From CAVSWN01 sp046728115 (GTDB lineage Bacteria > Acidobacteriota > Vicinamibacteria > Vicinamibacterales > CAVVIG01): DNA of 17,607 bases. Position numbers and translations under genes: made by a program. The notes beneath the pieces are model-generated. The model worked only from the letters and a program-made list of their open reading frames with translations, did not search any database and was not told the DNA's origin. The first letter of the stretch is position 1. Each line of letters starts with the position of its first letter. The stretch is taken from the NCBI GenBank assembly GCA_046728115.1, contig JBKPDW010000316.1, positions 1 through 17,607 of the forward strand, in the 5' to 3' direction. Shown here in pieces: positions 7,646 through 14,675 of this stretch.

Positions 7646-7905
7646 CTACCTGCAGAGCAGGAAACCATGCGTCACGCCAGCCGTAACGTAGTTTCCCACG
7701 ATGTCGCCGCGCGCATTGATTCCCCCGGCCTCCGTCGAAGTCGCCCCTGGGACGTCAATCGTCGTGAAAAGTGCCTGCGCTCAACTGAAAGCCGTGGGTC
7801 ACGCCGCCAATGGTGTATCGCCCGGAGATTTCCATCTGAGGGTTGATCCCCACAGCGATCGTCGAAGTCGCGCCCCGGAACATCGATCGTCGTGCACGTG
7901 CCGGC
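7646..7905 (-). pseudogene. Remnant of a HAF-type repeat protein
   Basis: Read on the minus strand across two frameshifts, the DNA encodes two successive repeat units. The first is AGTCTTIDVPG, then GATSTIAVGINPQMEISG and YTIGGVTHGFQL. The second is TFTTIDVPGATSTEAGGIN, then ARGDIVGNYVTAGVTHGFLL, ending at a TAG at 7648-7646. This is the pattern of HAF-family extracellular repeat proteins common in Acidobacteriota (from memory). The shifts sit at a GGGG run (7873-7876) and a TTTT run (7767-7770), each one base too long. The equivalent GTCGAAG words of the two units are 127 bases apart, that is 42 codons plus one inserted base, which supports the insertion directly. It joins a kinase fragment upstream with no HAF start of its own. 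Confidence 0.7.
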
Positions 7906-8050
7906 GCTGGCGAACTCGTGGGGCAGCCTTGACCGCAACGATCCGGTCAAGCCGCGTGTCGCGCGCCTCGTATACCTTACCCATGCCGCCGGCCCCAATC
8001 AGCCGGAGAACCTCGTAGGCCCCCAGGCGAACGCCGGACATGAGAGGCAT
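7906..8050 (-). pseudogene. Remnant of a Ser/Thr protein kinase N-terminus
   Basis: From ATG 8050 the frame reads MPLMSGVRLGAYEVLRLIG, then AGGMGKVYEARDTRLDRIVAVK. This is the start of a bacterial PknB-type (Hanks) kinase with the glycine-rich loop GAGGMG and the ATP-binding lysine of VAVK. After that lysine the frame is lost near 7925 but resumes in another frame as LPHEFAS, which fits how such kinases continue. It then runs directly into HAF repeat sequence. The rest of the kinase (HRD, DFG and APE motifs), the usual membrane segment and any sensor are absent. AGGGA lies upstream of ATG 8050, so a short chimeric peptide might still be made, but it cannot be an active kinase. Confidence 0.75.
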
Positions 8051-8079
8051 GCTGAGTCCCTGAAAGTACGCCGAATGTT

Positions 8080-8137
8080 GAACCAGCCAAGGGCTCCGCC
8101 CTTGATAATCCCGTCAACGTTCGCCCTTGGCTGGTTC
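8080..8137. repeat. Perfect 15-bp inverted repeat with 28-bp spacer
   Basis: The arms are GAACCAGCCAAGGGC (8080-8094) and GCCCTTGGCTGGTTC (8123-8137), perfectly complementary. The left arm also contains part of a smaller competing hairpin, AAGGGC-tcc-GCCCTT (8089-8103). It lies 30 bp upstream of the kinase remnant and 206 bp upstream of the large regulator gene. It could be a terminator without a T tract, a regulatory dyad, or the ends of a small lost element. There is no target-site duplication visible at its borders. Confidence 0.6.
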
Positions 8138-8343
8138 CCCTGTTCTCTTGCCGCGCTCCGCGCGGCTCGGACCGCTATGCGGCCGGTACATCACCTCAAC
8201 GACTGGACCAGACGCGACCGAGCTGCCCACAGTTCCGACGGGTTGGCTGAGGGATTCACCACGGAGCCTTCTTTTGGCGCATCCGCCGCTGGCGAAAGGC
8301 CGGGCGCCAAGTACGCGCCGCCTGCGGTTAGGATCGTCGGGTC
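8138..8343. other. Leader region of the large regulator gene
   Basis: No gene or convincing promoter is visible. TTAGGATCGTCGGGTC precedes ATG 8344 and holds only a distant AGGA. The long frames crossing this stretch are not gene-like. Confidence 0.4.
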
Positions 8344-11300
8344 ATGTTGAATCAACTGCTGGGGACGAGCCCTGAGCTTACGGCCGTTCGCGATCAGCTG
8401 TCGCGGCTGCTCGGCCGTCAGGCCACCCCGCAGCGACGCCTGCCGCCAATCCTGATTCAAGGTGAAACGGGCACCGGCAAGGGGCTTGTCGCGCAGGTCA
8501 TCCACCAGACCGGGCCGCGGGCAGGAACGCCCTTCGTGGACGTCAACTGCGCAGCCATTCCGGACACATTGCTCGAAGCGGAGCTCTTCGGATTCGAGCG
8601 CGGCGCGTTTACCGACGCGCGGCAGGCCAAGCCCGGCCTCCTGCAGATGGCACATCGCGGGACGATCTTTCTCGACGAGATCGGCCTGATGCCCGACGCG
8701 TTGCAGGTGAAGCTTCTGAAGGCGCTCGAGGAACGTGCGGTCAGGCGCCTTGGCGGCACCAGGAGCGAGCCGGTGGACGTCTGGGTGCTCGCCGCGACGA
8801 GCGAAGACCTGCAGGCGGCCATCCGCACGCGGCGCTTTCGTGAAGACCTCTATCACCGCCTCGCCGTCGTGACCCTGCTGCTCCCGCCACTCCGGGAACG
8901 GGGCACTGACATTCTCTTGCTCGCTCGGCATTATCTGGGCCGCGCCTGTGTCGACTACGGCGTACGGCTGAAAACGTTGAGCGCCGACGCAGAATCCGCG
9001 CTCATGGCCTATCGATGGCCCGGCAATGTCCGCGAGCTCGCCAATGTCATGGAACGCGTGGTTCTGCTGTCGGACGGCGAGCAGGTGACCTCAGTGATGC
9101 TGGGCCTGCCGCGCGAATCTCCGGTGCGTGTGGCATTCACGGGGCCGGGCTCGAGCGTCGACGAGCAGATGGCCTCCCTGGAACGCAGTCGAATCGAGGA
9201 GGCGTTGCACGCCGCCGCCGGCAACATCTCACGGGCTGCTGCACAGCTCGGACTGCCGAGAAACACGTTGCGCTACCGCATGGATCGGCATGGGCTGGCG
9301 GAGAGCGGCGCGGCCGGCGCAAAGCGCAAGCGTCCATCCGATCCCGGCGCGGCGCAGCCAGCTGGAGGCGGCGCGCGCGATCGGCCGGTGGCCAATCCTG
9401 TACGGTGGCAACGCACGCGCGTCACTCTGCTCGATGTGCACATGGCGGACGCAGACGAGATCGTCGCGGAGCACGAGCGCCATCGTGCTCTCGAGCAGGC
9501 GGCAGCGAAGGCCGTAGCCTTCGGCGGCCGGCTGATCGACATCCGCGCGTCAGGCCTCGTTGCGGCCTTCGGTCTCGAGCCGGTCGAAGACGCCCCGTGT
9601 CATGCGGCTCACGCGGCGCTCGCCATACTGCATCGCTCGCGCGCGGAGCGAGTCACGAGCGCACTGTCACCGCAGCTCAGAATCGCCCTGCACGCCGACG
9701 AGATGCTCGTCGGCCGACTCGGGAGTCGTGTCGAGCTCGACGCCGACGCCCGTCGGGCAGGGGATCGGGTCCTCGCCGAGCTGCAAGCGAGCGCCGCGAG
9801 CGAGCCGCTGTTGGTGTCTGCGGAGACGAAACCCTTGTTGGATCGACGTTTCACGCTCGAACCGGTCGCGCAGCCGGACCGGTCGAGTGGCAGCGCGTGG
9901 CGTGTCACTGGGCTGCTGGACACCACCCGCGTCACGGCCCCGTTCGTTGCGCGCGCGCGCGAGCTGGAGCTGCTCGAGGACCGATTCATACAGGCGCAGG
10001 AGGGCCGTGGCCAGGCGGTGCTCCTCGTCGGGGAACCAGGCATCGGCAAGTCGCGCCTGCTGCAGGAGCTCCATCAGCGCACACGTGATCGCGCCGGCTG
10101 GCTCGAAGGTCACGCGGTGTCGTTTGGCCGCTCGTTGCCGTTTCATCCCCTTATCGATCTGCTCAAACGCGCGTGCGGCGTCGACGATGGTGATTCGGAG
10201 CAGGTGATCTGTGAAAAGATCGAGCACGCCGCGGCGCGGCGTGGCGGCGAGCTTCGACCGCTAGCAGCCTTCCTGCGCGCGATGCTCTCAATCGATCCTG
10301 GTGACGCGGCGGTGGCGGCTATGGACCCGAAGCTGCGTCGCGCGGGAATGTTCGAAGCTGTTCGCCAGTTTCTCCTCGCATCTGCTGAACCCCGTCCGCT
10401 CGTCGTGCTGCTCGAGGACGTGCACTGGATGGACGAGGCGACGACGGAGTTTCTGGCACTGATAGCCGAGAGCGTGAAGTCGAGCCGGATTCTCCTCTGT
10501 GTGACGCACCGCACCGGATTCGCGTTGACTTTCGGCGAAGGCGTGTTCCAGACGCGGCTTACCATATCCCGTCTGTCGCAGGCGGAGACCACGGCGTTTG
10601 CCGGTGCGCTGCTCGGCGTGCGCGTCCCGTCACCCGAGCTCCAGAGGCTCCTCGATGCGAAGACCGATGGCAATCCATTCTTCGTGGAGGAGGTGGTCCG
10701 ATCTCTTTCCGAAAGCGGTGCGCTCGAGCGACGTGGCGATACGATCGGTCTGGCACATCCGACAGAAACGATCGACATTCCCGACACGGTACAGGACGTC
10801 ATTCTGGCCCGGCTCGAGCGGCTCGATTCGCGGGTGCGGGACCTCCTGCGCGTTGCATCAGTGATTGGGCGCGAATTCTCGCTTCGCGTGCTCGAGCGGG
10901 TCGTCACCGATGCCGAGGGTTCCATTGACGATACCGTCCATGCCTTGCTGGCTGTTGAGCTGATCCAGAAAGGCCGCGTCTGGCCCGACGTGGCGTACGT
11001 CTTCAGGCATGCGCTGACGCAGGAGGTCGCGTACCAAGATCAGAGTGAGCCTCAGAGGCAGGCGCTGCACGGCCGCATCGGCGAGGCCATCGAGCTGGTT
11101 TACGCGGATCGGCTGTCGGAGCATTTCGGCGTGCTGGCGTACCACTTCACACGGGCACGGCAGTGGACGAAGGCACTCGAGTACCTGCTTGCTGCGGCGC
11201 GCCAGGCCGAACAGAGCTTTGCCACGCGCGAAGCACTCGCGCTGTACGACGAGGCCAAATCGGCGGCCGAGCAGCAGGCTGGCGGCATGGCGGCTGCCGC

Positions 11301-12591
11301 GACGCTCATCGCCATCCACGAGTCGAAAGCCCGTCTCCATTTCGTGAGGAGCGACTTCGAGCAATCGCGTGCCGAAGCTGAACGCATCGTCCCGCTCGCG
11401 CGTCTCACGGGCGACGCAGTCAAGGAAGGGGAAGCGCTGGCCACTATCGCGTGGGCGTCGACGTGGGGACGCAATCTGGAATCAGCCCTGCGTTTCGCCA
11501 GAGCCGCGCTCACGGTCGCGGAGCCGGCCGGCGCCCTGGCCGTACAGGGGCGCGCCCATTTCACCATCGGATTCGTGCGCGGTGTCACCGGCATTCTCGA
11601 CGAAAGTCAGGCGGCGCTCGACAAGGCGATGTCGCTGAGCAGTGCCGCCGGCGATGCCGTGCACCGTTCGCTATCGCTCTCGACGGCCGGCCTGCTGCGG
11701 AACTGGGAAGGTGACTACGCGGCCGCGGTTCGCCTGCAGGACGAAGGGCTCGCGCTGGCGCGCGACCGCGGACTTCTCGTTCCCCTGCTCTTCAGTTGTT
11801 TCATGCGCGGTCTTACGCTGACCGGCAAAGGGAACTATGACGAGGCATTTGCCACCTTCACCGAGGGACTCGCGCTCGCCGAGCGAGTCGGTGACGAGGC
11901 CATTCATCACCGGCTCCTCAACTGTCTGGGATGGTTGTACGCAGAACTCGGAGATCTCGATACCGCAGAAGTGCTGAACACGACCAGCGCCCAAATCGGC
12001 CGACGCCGGCGCGACCCGGGCACACAGCCGAATGCCGAGCTCAATCTTGGGGACATCGTCCGTGCGCGCGGCGACCTGCCGCTCGCCCAGGAGCTTTACG
12101 ACGGCGTGCACCGGTACTCGAAGGACCCAGCCACTAGCGAGTGGATGCGATTCCGCTACTCTATTCGGATGTTTGCCAGCATGGGCGAGCTGGCGCTGGC
12201 GCGCGGAGATCTCGTGGCCGCCCGCACTTACAGCGCCGAGTGTCTCGATCTGGCCGCCCGCACCGGCTCTCGCAAGAACCTGGTAAAGGGCTGGCGCCTG
12301 GCGGGCGAGCTCGAACGCGCGCAGCGCGATTGGGATCGCGCCGAACGACATCTGCGCACGGCGCTGGAGCTCGCAGCGTCAGTCGGAAACCCCGTCCAGT
12401 ACTGGAGAACCGAGCTTGCGCTTGGGCAGCTTCTCAGCGACGCCGGGCGGCCCGACGAGGCGCGCGGGGCCTTTCAGCGTGCCTACCTGCGCCTGCAACA
12501 GGTCCGTGAAACCCTCCGTCATCAACAGCTCCGGGACGCATTCGAGAAGTCTGGCGAGCTCCGCCTCGCGCAAAGCCTGGCCTGCGTGTAG
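8344..12591 (+). CDS. Sigma-54 activator fused to cyclase-like, AAA and TPR domains
   Basis: A 1415-residue regulator. Residues about 6-240 are an NtrC-type AAA+ domain: Walker A GETGTGKG (40-47), the sigma-54 contact loop reading GAFTDA (87-92; consensus GAFTGA), Walker B TIFLDE (107-112) and arginines in RFREDLYHR (164-172). A Fis-type helix-turn-helix follows (about 280-318, AAGNISRAAAQLGLPRNTLR). About 357-520 match a class III cyclase domain, but the second metal Asp region (normally GDG) reads ASG, so it looks inactive. A second ATPase of the AAA_16/STAND kind has GEPGIGKS (563-570) and LLEDVHWMDE (689-698). TPR-like helices fill about 940-1400. There is no receiver or PAS domain at the front, so the signal probably enters through the C-terminal ATPase/TPR half. 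The protein is probably cytoplasmic and DNA-bound. It is followed by an operon with a -24/-12-like element. Confidence 0.93.
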   Translation: MLNQLLGTSPELTAVRDQLSRLLGRQATPQRRLPPILIQGETGTGKGLVAQVIHQTGPRAGTPFVDVNCAAIPDTLLEAELFGFERGAFTDARQAKPGLLQMAHRGTIFLDEIGLMPDALQVKLLKALEERAVRRLGGTRSEPVDVWVLAATSEDLQAAIRTRRFREDLYHRLAVVTLLLPPLRERGTDILLLARHYLGRACVDYGVRLKTLSADAESALMAYRWPGNVRELANVMERVVLLSDGEQVTSVMLGLPRESPVRVAFTGPGSSVDEQMASLERSRIEEALHAAAGNISRAAAQLGLPRNTLRYRMDRHGLAESGAAGAKRKRPSDPGAAQPAGGGARDRPVANPVRWQRTRVTLLDVHMADADEIVAEHERHRALEQAAAKAVAFGGRLIDIRASGLVAAFGLEPVEDAPCHAAHAALAILHRSRAERVTSALSPQLRIALHADEMLVGRLGSRVELDADARRAGDRVLAELQASAASEPLLVSAETKPLLDRRFTLEPVAQPDRSSGSAWRVTGLLDTTRVTAPFVARARELELLEDRFIQAQEGRGQAVLLVGEPGIGKSRLLQELHQRTRDRAGWLEGHAVSFGRSLPFHPLIDLLKRACGVDDGDSEQVICEKIEHAAARRGGELRPLAAFLRAMLSIDPGDAAVAAMDPKLRRAGMFEAVRQFLLASAEPRPLVVLLEDVHWMDEATTEFLALIAESVKSSRILLCVTHRTGFALTFGEGVFQTRLTISRLSQAETTAFAGALLGVRVPSPELQRLLDAKTDGNPFFVEEVVRSLSESGALERRGDTIGLAHPTETIDIPDTVQDVILARLERLDSRVRDLLRVASVIGREFSLRVLERVVTDAEGSIDDTVHALLAVELIQKGRVWPDVAYVFRHALTQEVAYQDQSEPQRQALHGRIGEAIELVYADRLSEHFGVLAYHFTRARQWTKALEYLLAAARQAEQSFATREALALYDEAKSAAEQQAGGMAAAATLIAIHESKARLHFVRSDFEQSRAEAERIVPLARLTGDAVKEGEALATIAWASTWGRNLESALRFARAALTVAEPAGALAVQGRAHFTIGFVRGVTGILDESQAALDKAMSLSSAAGDAVHRSLSLSTAGLLRNWEGDYAAAVRLQDEGLALARDRGLLVPLLFSCFMRGLTLTGKGNYDEAFATFTEGLALAERVGDEAIHHRLLNCLGWLYAELGDLDTAEVLNTTSAQIGRRRRDPGTQPNAELNLGDIVRARGDLPLAQELYDGVHRYSKDPATSEWMRFRYSIRMFASMGELALARGDLVAARTYSAECLDLAARTGSRKNLVKGWRLAGELERAQRDWDRAERHLRTALELAASVGNPVQYWRTELALGQLLSDAGRPDEARGAFQRAYLRLQQVRETLRHQQLRDAFEKSGELRLAQSLACV

Positions 12592-12592
12592 T

Positions 12593-12637
12593 GCGAAGGC
12601 TTCAGCCGAGCATCCGTCGCTCGCCCGAAGGCTTCGC
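12593..12637. repeat. Imperfect inverted repeat after the regulator stop
   Basis: GCGAAGGCTTC (12593-12603) and GAAGGCTTCGC (12627-12637) are complementary except for the central G. Starting 2 bases after the stop codon, it could fold as a terminator for the regulator, though no T tract follows. Each arm is also itself a CGAA-N3-TTCG type dyad, so they may instead be protein-binding sites. Confidence 0.4.
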
Positions 12638-12666
12638 GCTACATCTTTAGTTCGGGCTGTCGAAAC

Positions 12667-12682
12667 TGCCGAATTTTCGGCA
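12667..12682. promoter_or_regulatory. Dyad TGCCGAA-TT-TTCGGCA, possible activator site
   Basis: A perfect 7-bp dyad. Its centre lies about 108 bp upstream of the start predicted from the -24/-12-like element, the usual place for a sigma-54 enhancer. It shares the CGAA/TTCG core with the two upstream half-repeats. The natural candidate to bind is the Fis-type helix-turn-helix protein encoded immediately upstream. Confidence 0.45.
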
Positions 12683-12756
12683 CCTCTCGTCATCCTCCGC
12701 CAGCGTCGTCACGCGTCATCTCACTGAATCTATTCGCCTTATCTCACAACGAGCTC

Positions 12757-12772
12757 CGGTACGCCCGTTGCC
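12757..12772 (+). promoter_or_regulatory. Sigma-54-like (-24/-12) promoter before the OsmC operon
   Basis: CGGTACG-CCCG-TTGCC has the invariant GG (12758-12759) and GC (12770-12771) with exactly 10 bases between. Against TGGCACG-N4-TTGCA it differs at three less conserved positions. Transcription would start near 12783, leaving a leader of about 44 bases. A GC-rich genome gives chance matches, so its weight comes from lying directly after a sigma-54 activator gene. Confidence 0.45.
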
Positions 12773-12790
12773 CCTGGCTGCCGCCGAGAA

Positions 12791-12808
12791 CCGCCGCAGT
12801 CGCGGCGG
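12791..12808 (+). promoter_or_regulatory. Leader hairpin before the OsmC ribosome binding site
   Basis: CCGCCGC-AGTC-GCGGCGG is a perfect 7-bp stem with a 4-base loop, ending 2 bases before the AAAGGA (12811-12816) that serves the OsmC start. It could set message stability or translation. Confidence 0.35.
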
Positions 12809-12826
12809 CGAAAGGACACAGTCGAA

Positions 12827-13414
12827 ATGGCCGAAGTCCTCGCCCCCACAACCAAGGCGCCACGAGAGCCCCGTAATGGCGTGAATACGCCGGCTCTGCT
12901 CGCGACGATCAACGCGGTCAAGGAGACGCCCGCACTGGCCAAGTTCAGGTTTCGTGCCAGCAACCGGTGGATGAGCGGCACGTACAGTGAGTCGCGCGTC
13001 GAATCGTTCACCGGCGCGGGCAGCGAGCACCATCATCAGACCGAGTTCCGTTACGGAGCCGATCATCCCGCCGTGCTCGTCGGTCAGGATCGCGGTCCGA
13101 CCCCCATCGAATTTCTCCTGCACGGATTGGCCGCGTGCATCACCGCCGGCATCGGCAACATCGCCGCAGCTCGGGGTGTGACGCTGACGTCGGTCGAGTC
13201 GCAGGTCGAGGGCGATATCGATCTGCAGGGCATCCTCGGGCTCTCCGACAAGGTCCGCAACGGCTACGAGCGCATCCGCATCACCTTCACGATTGCCGGC
13301 GATGCACCACCGGAGAAACTGCGCGAAATCGTCGAGCAATCGCGCGCCCGCTCGGCGGTCTTCGATGTCCTCACCACCGGGGTGCCGGTTGACCTCAGCG
13401 TCAACACGCAGTGA
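12827..13414 (+). CDS. OsmC-family protein
   Basis: A 195-residue protein with the OsmC fold. The N-terminal strand carries HHHQTEFRYGADHPAVLVG, and the central helix has GPTPIEFLLHGLAACITAGI with Cys104. The next strands are VESQVEGDIDLQG and a C-terminal RSAVFDVLTTGVPVDLSV. Classical OsmC and Ohr enzymes reduce organic hydroperoxides with two cysteines. Here the second position, in the RSAVFD stretch, is not a cysteine. That is usual for the subfamily with DIDLQGILGLS, whose exact reaction I cannot name. The N-terminal 35 residues are a polar extension. ATG 12827 is preceded by AAAGGA. It is first in a four-gene operon with two flavoproteins, which fits a role in handling reactive oxygen or thiol chemistry there. 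Confidence 0.9.
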   Translation: MAEVLAPTTKAPREPRNGVNTPALLATINAVKETPALAKFRFRASNRWMSGTYSESRVESFTGAGSEHHHQTEFRYGADHPAVLVGQDRGPTPIEFLLHGLAACITAGIGNIAAARGVTLTSVESQVEGDIDLQGILGLSDKVRNGYERIRITFTIAGDAPPEKLREIVEQSRARSAVFDVLTTGVPVDLSVNTQ

Positions 13415-14664
13415 TGGACGCCGTGACGCGCACGCGGACCGTCGTCATCGGCGCCGGACAGGCAGGGCTCGCGATGAGCCACTGCCTGTCCGAACTGGGC
13501 GTCGAGCACATCGTGCTCGAACGCGGGAAGGTGGCACAGCGTTGGCGCAGCCAGAGTTGGGACTCCCTGCGTCTGCTGACGCCGAACTGGATGACCCGCC
13601 TTCCGGGATTCCAATACGACGGCCACGACCCGGACGCGTTCATGTCGGTCCCGGACCTCATCGCATTCCTCGAACGTTACGCCGTTTCATCGAAGGCACC
13701 CATTGTCACCGACACGACGGTTCTAAGCGTCGAGCGATCGGCGGATGGCTTCCGCGTGGTCACCGACCGCGGCGTCTGGTCGGCTTCTTCCGTGGTCGTG
13801 GCAACCGGATACTGCGACCGGCCAGCCGTTCCTGCCGCGAGTCGCCGCGTCGCGCCATCGGTCAGGCAGATGGTGCCCTCGGACTACCGACGTCCCGAAC
13901 ATTTGTCAGCCGGAGGCGTCCTCGTTGTCGGCGCTTCTTCCACCGGCGTGCAACTGGCCGACGAAATTCAGCGCGCTGGACGACAGGTCACGCTGGCTGT
14001 CGGTCGTCACACGCGATTGCCTCGACGCTACCGAGGGCGCGACATCCTCTGGTGGTTGGATCAGCTCGGCCTACTGAGCCAGGGAGCCGACGCGGTTCAG
14101 GATGTCGAGCGTTCACGCCAGCAGCCATCCCTTCAGTTGGTTGGCAGACCGGATCACTCATCACTGGATCTGGCGGTGCTGCACGACCAAGGTGTCCGGT
14201 TGGTGGGCCGAGTCCGCGATATCACCGGCTATCGCGTCAGCCTCGCCGATGATTTCGTGGCCACAACCGCCGCCGCCGACATCAAGATGGCCGAGATCCT
14301 CACGCGGATCGATCAGTTCATCGCCACAGTCGGCGTTGCGGCCGCGTCGCCCGAGCCGTTCAACCCAACCTGGCCCTTGGCTGCCGACACTCCCGACAGC
14401 CTCGATTTGAACGATGAAGGCGTCAAGACGGTAATTTGGGCAACCGGATATCGCCGCGCGTATCCGTGGCTGCGTGTGCCGGTTTTCGATGCTCGTGGAG
14501 AAATCACGCACGATGGTGGAATCACGCCGGAAGTTGGGCTCTACGTGCTCGGCATGAATTTTCAGCGTCGGCGGAACTCCAGTTTCATTGACGGTGTCGG
14601 GGCGGACGCATGGGTGATCGCTGAACAAATCACTGATTCGGTGGACCGTGTACGCGTTGCGTAG
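13414..14664 (+). CDS. CzcO-like flavin-containing monooxygenase
   Basis: A 416-residue class B flavoprotein oxidoreductase. The FAD-binding motif GAGQAG is at residues 13-18, the NADPH-type Rossmann motif GASSTG at 173-178, and the FMO-type ATGY at 343-346. Next to the first motif are the usual RWRSQSWDSLRLLTPNW and the DPDAFMSVPDLIAFLERYA helix. Members oxidise N, S or C atoms of small substrates with NADPH and O2; the substrate is unknown. The Baeyer-Villiger fingerprint is not visible, so simple S/N-oxygenation or an NADPH-dependent reductase role is more likely. ATG 13414 overlaps the OsmC TGA (TGATG), and an in-frame GTG lies at 13411. The next gene starts 11 bases after the stop. Confidence 0.9.
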   Translation: MDAVTRTRTVVIGAGQAGLAMSHCLSELGVEHIVLERGKVAQRWRSQSWDSLRLLTPNWMTRLPGFQYDGHDPDAFMSVPDLIAFLERYAVSSKAPIVTDTTVLSVERSADGFRVVTDRGVWSASSVVVATGYCDRPAVPAASRRVAPSVRQMVPSDYRRPEHLSAGGVLVVGASSTGVQLADEIQRAGRQVTLAVGRHTRLPRRYRGRDILWWLDQLGLLSQGADAVQDVERSRQQPSLQLVGRPDHSSLDLAVLHDQGVRLVGRVRDITGYRVSLADDFVATTAAADIKMAEILTRIDQFIATVGVAAASPEPFNPTWPLAADTPDSLDLNDEGVKTVIWATGYRRAYPWLRVPVFDARGEITHDGGITPEVGLYVLGMNFQRRRNSSFIDGVGADAWVIAEQITDSVDRVRVA

Positions 14665-14675
14665 GGCGCATATCT

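Noticed and set aside
7734..7895. Direct repeat of a GTCGAAGTCGC...ATCGTCGTG word, considered as a CRISPR-like or mobile repeat
   Set aside because: The 127-base spacing and the translation show that they are two HAF protein repeat units, not a DNA repeat array.
9015..10088. A 357-residue plus-strand frame inside the large regulator gene
   Set aside because: It is Arg/Ala/Gly-rich out-of-frame text; the regulator frame has continuous domains over the same bases.
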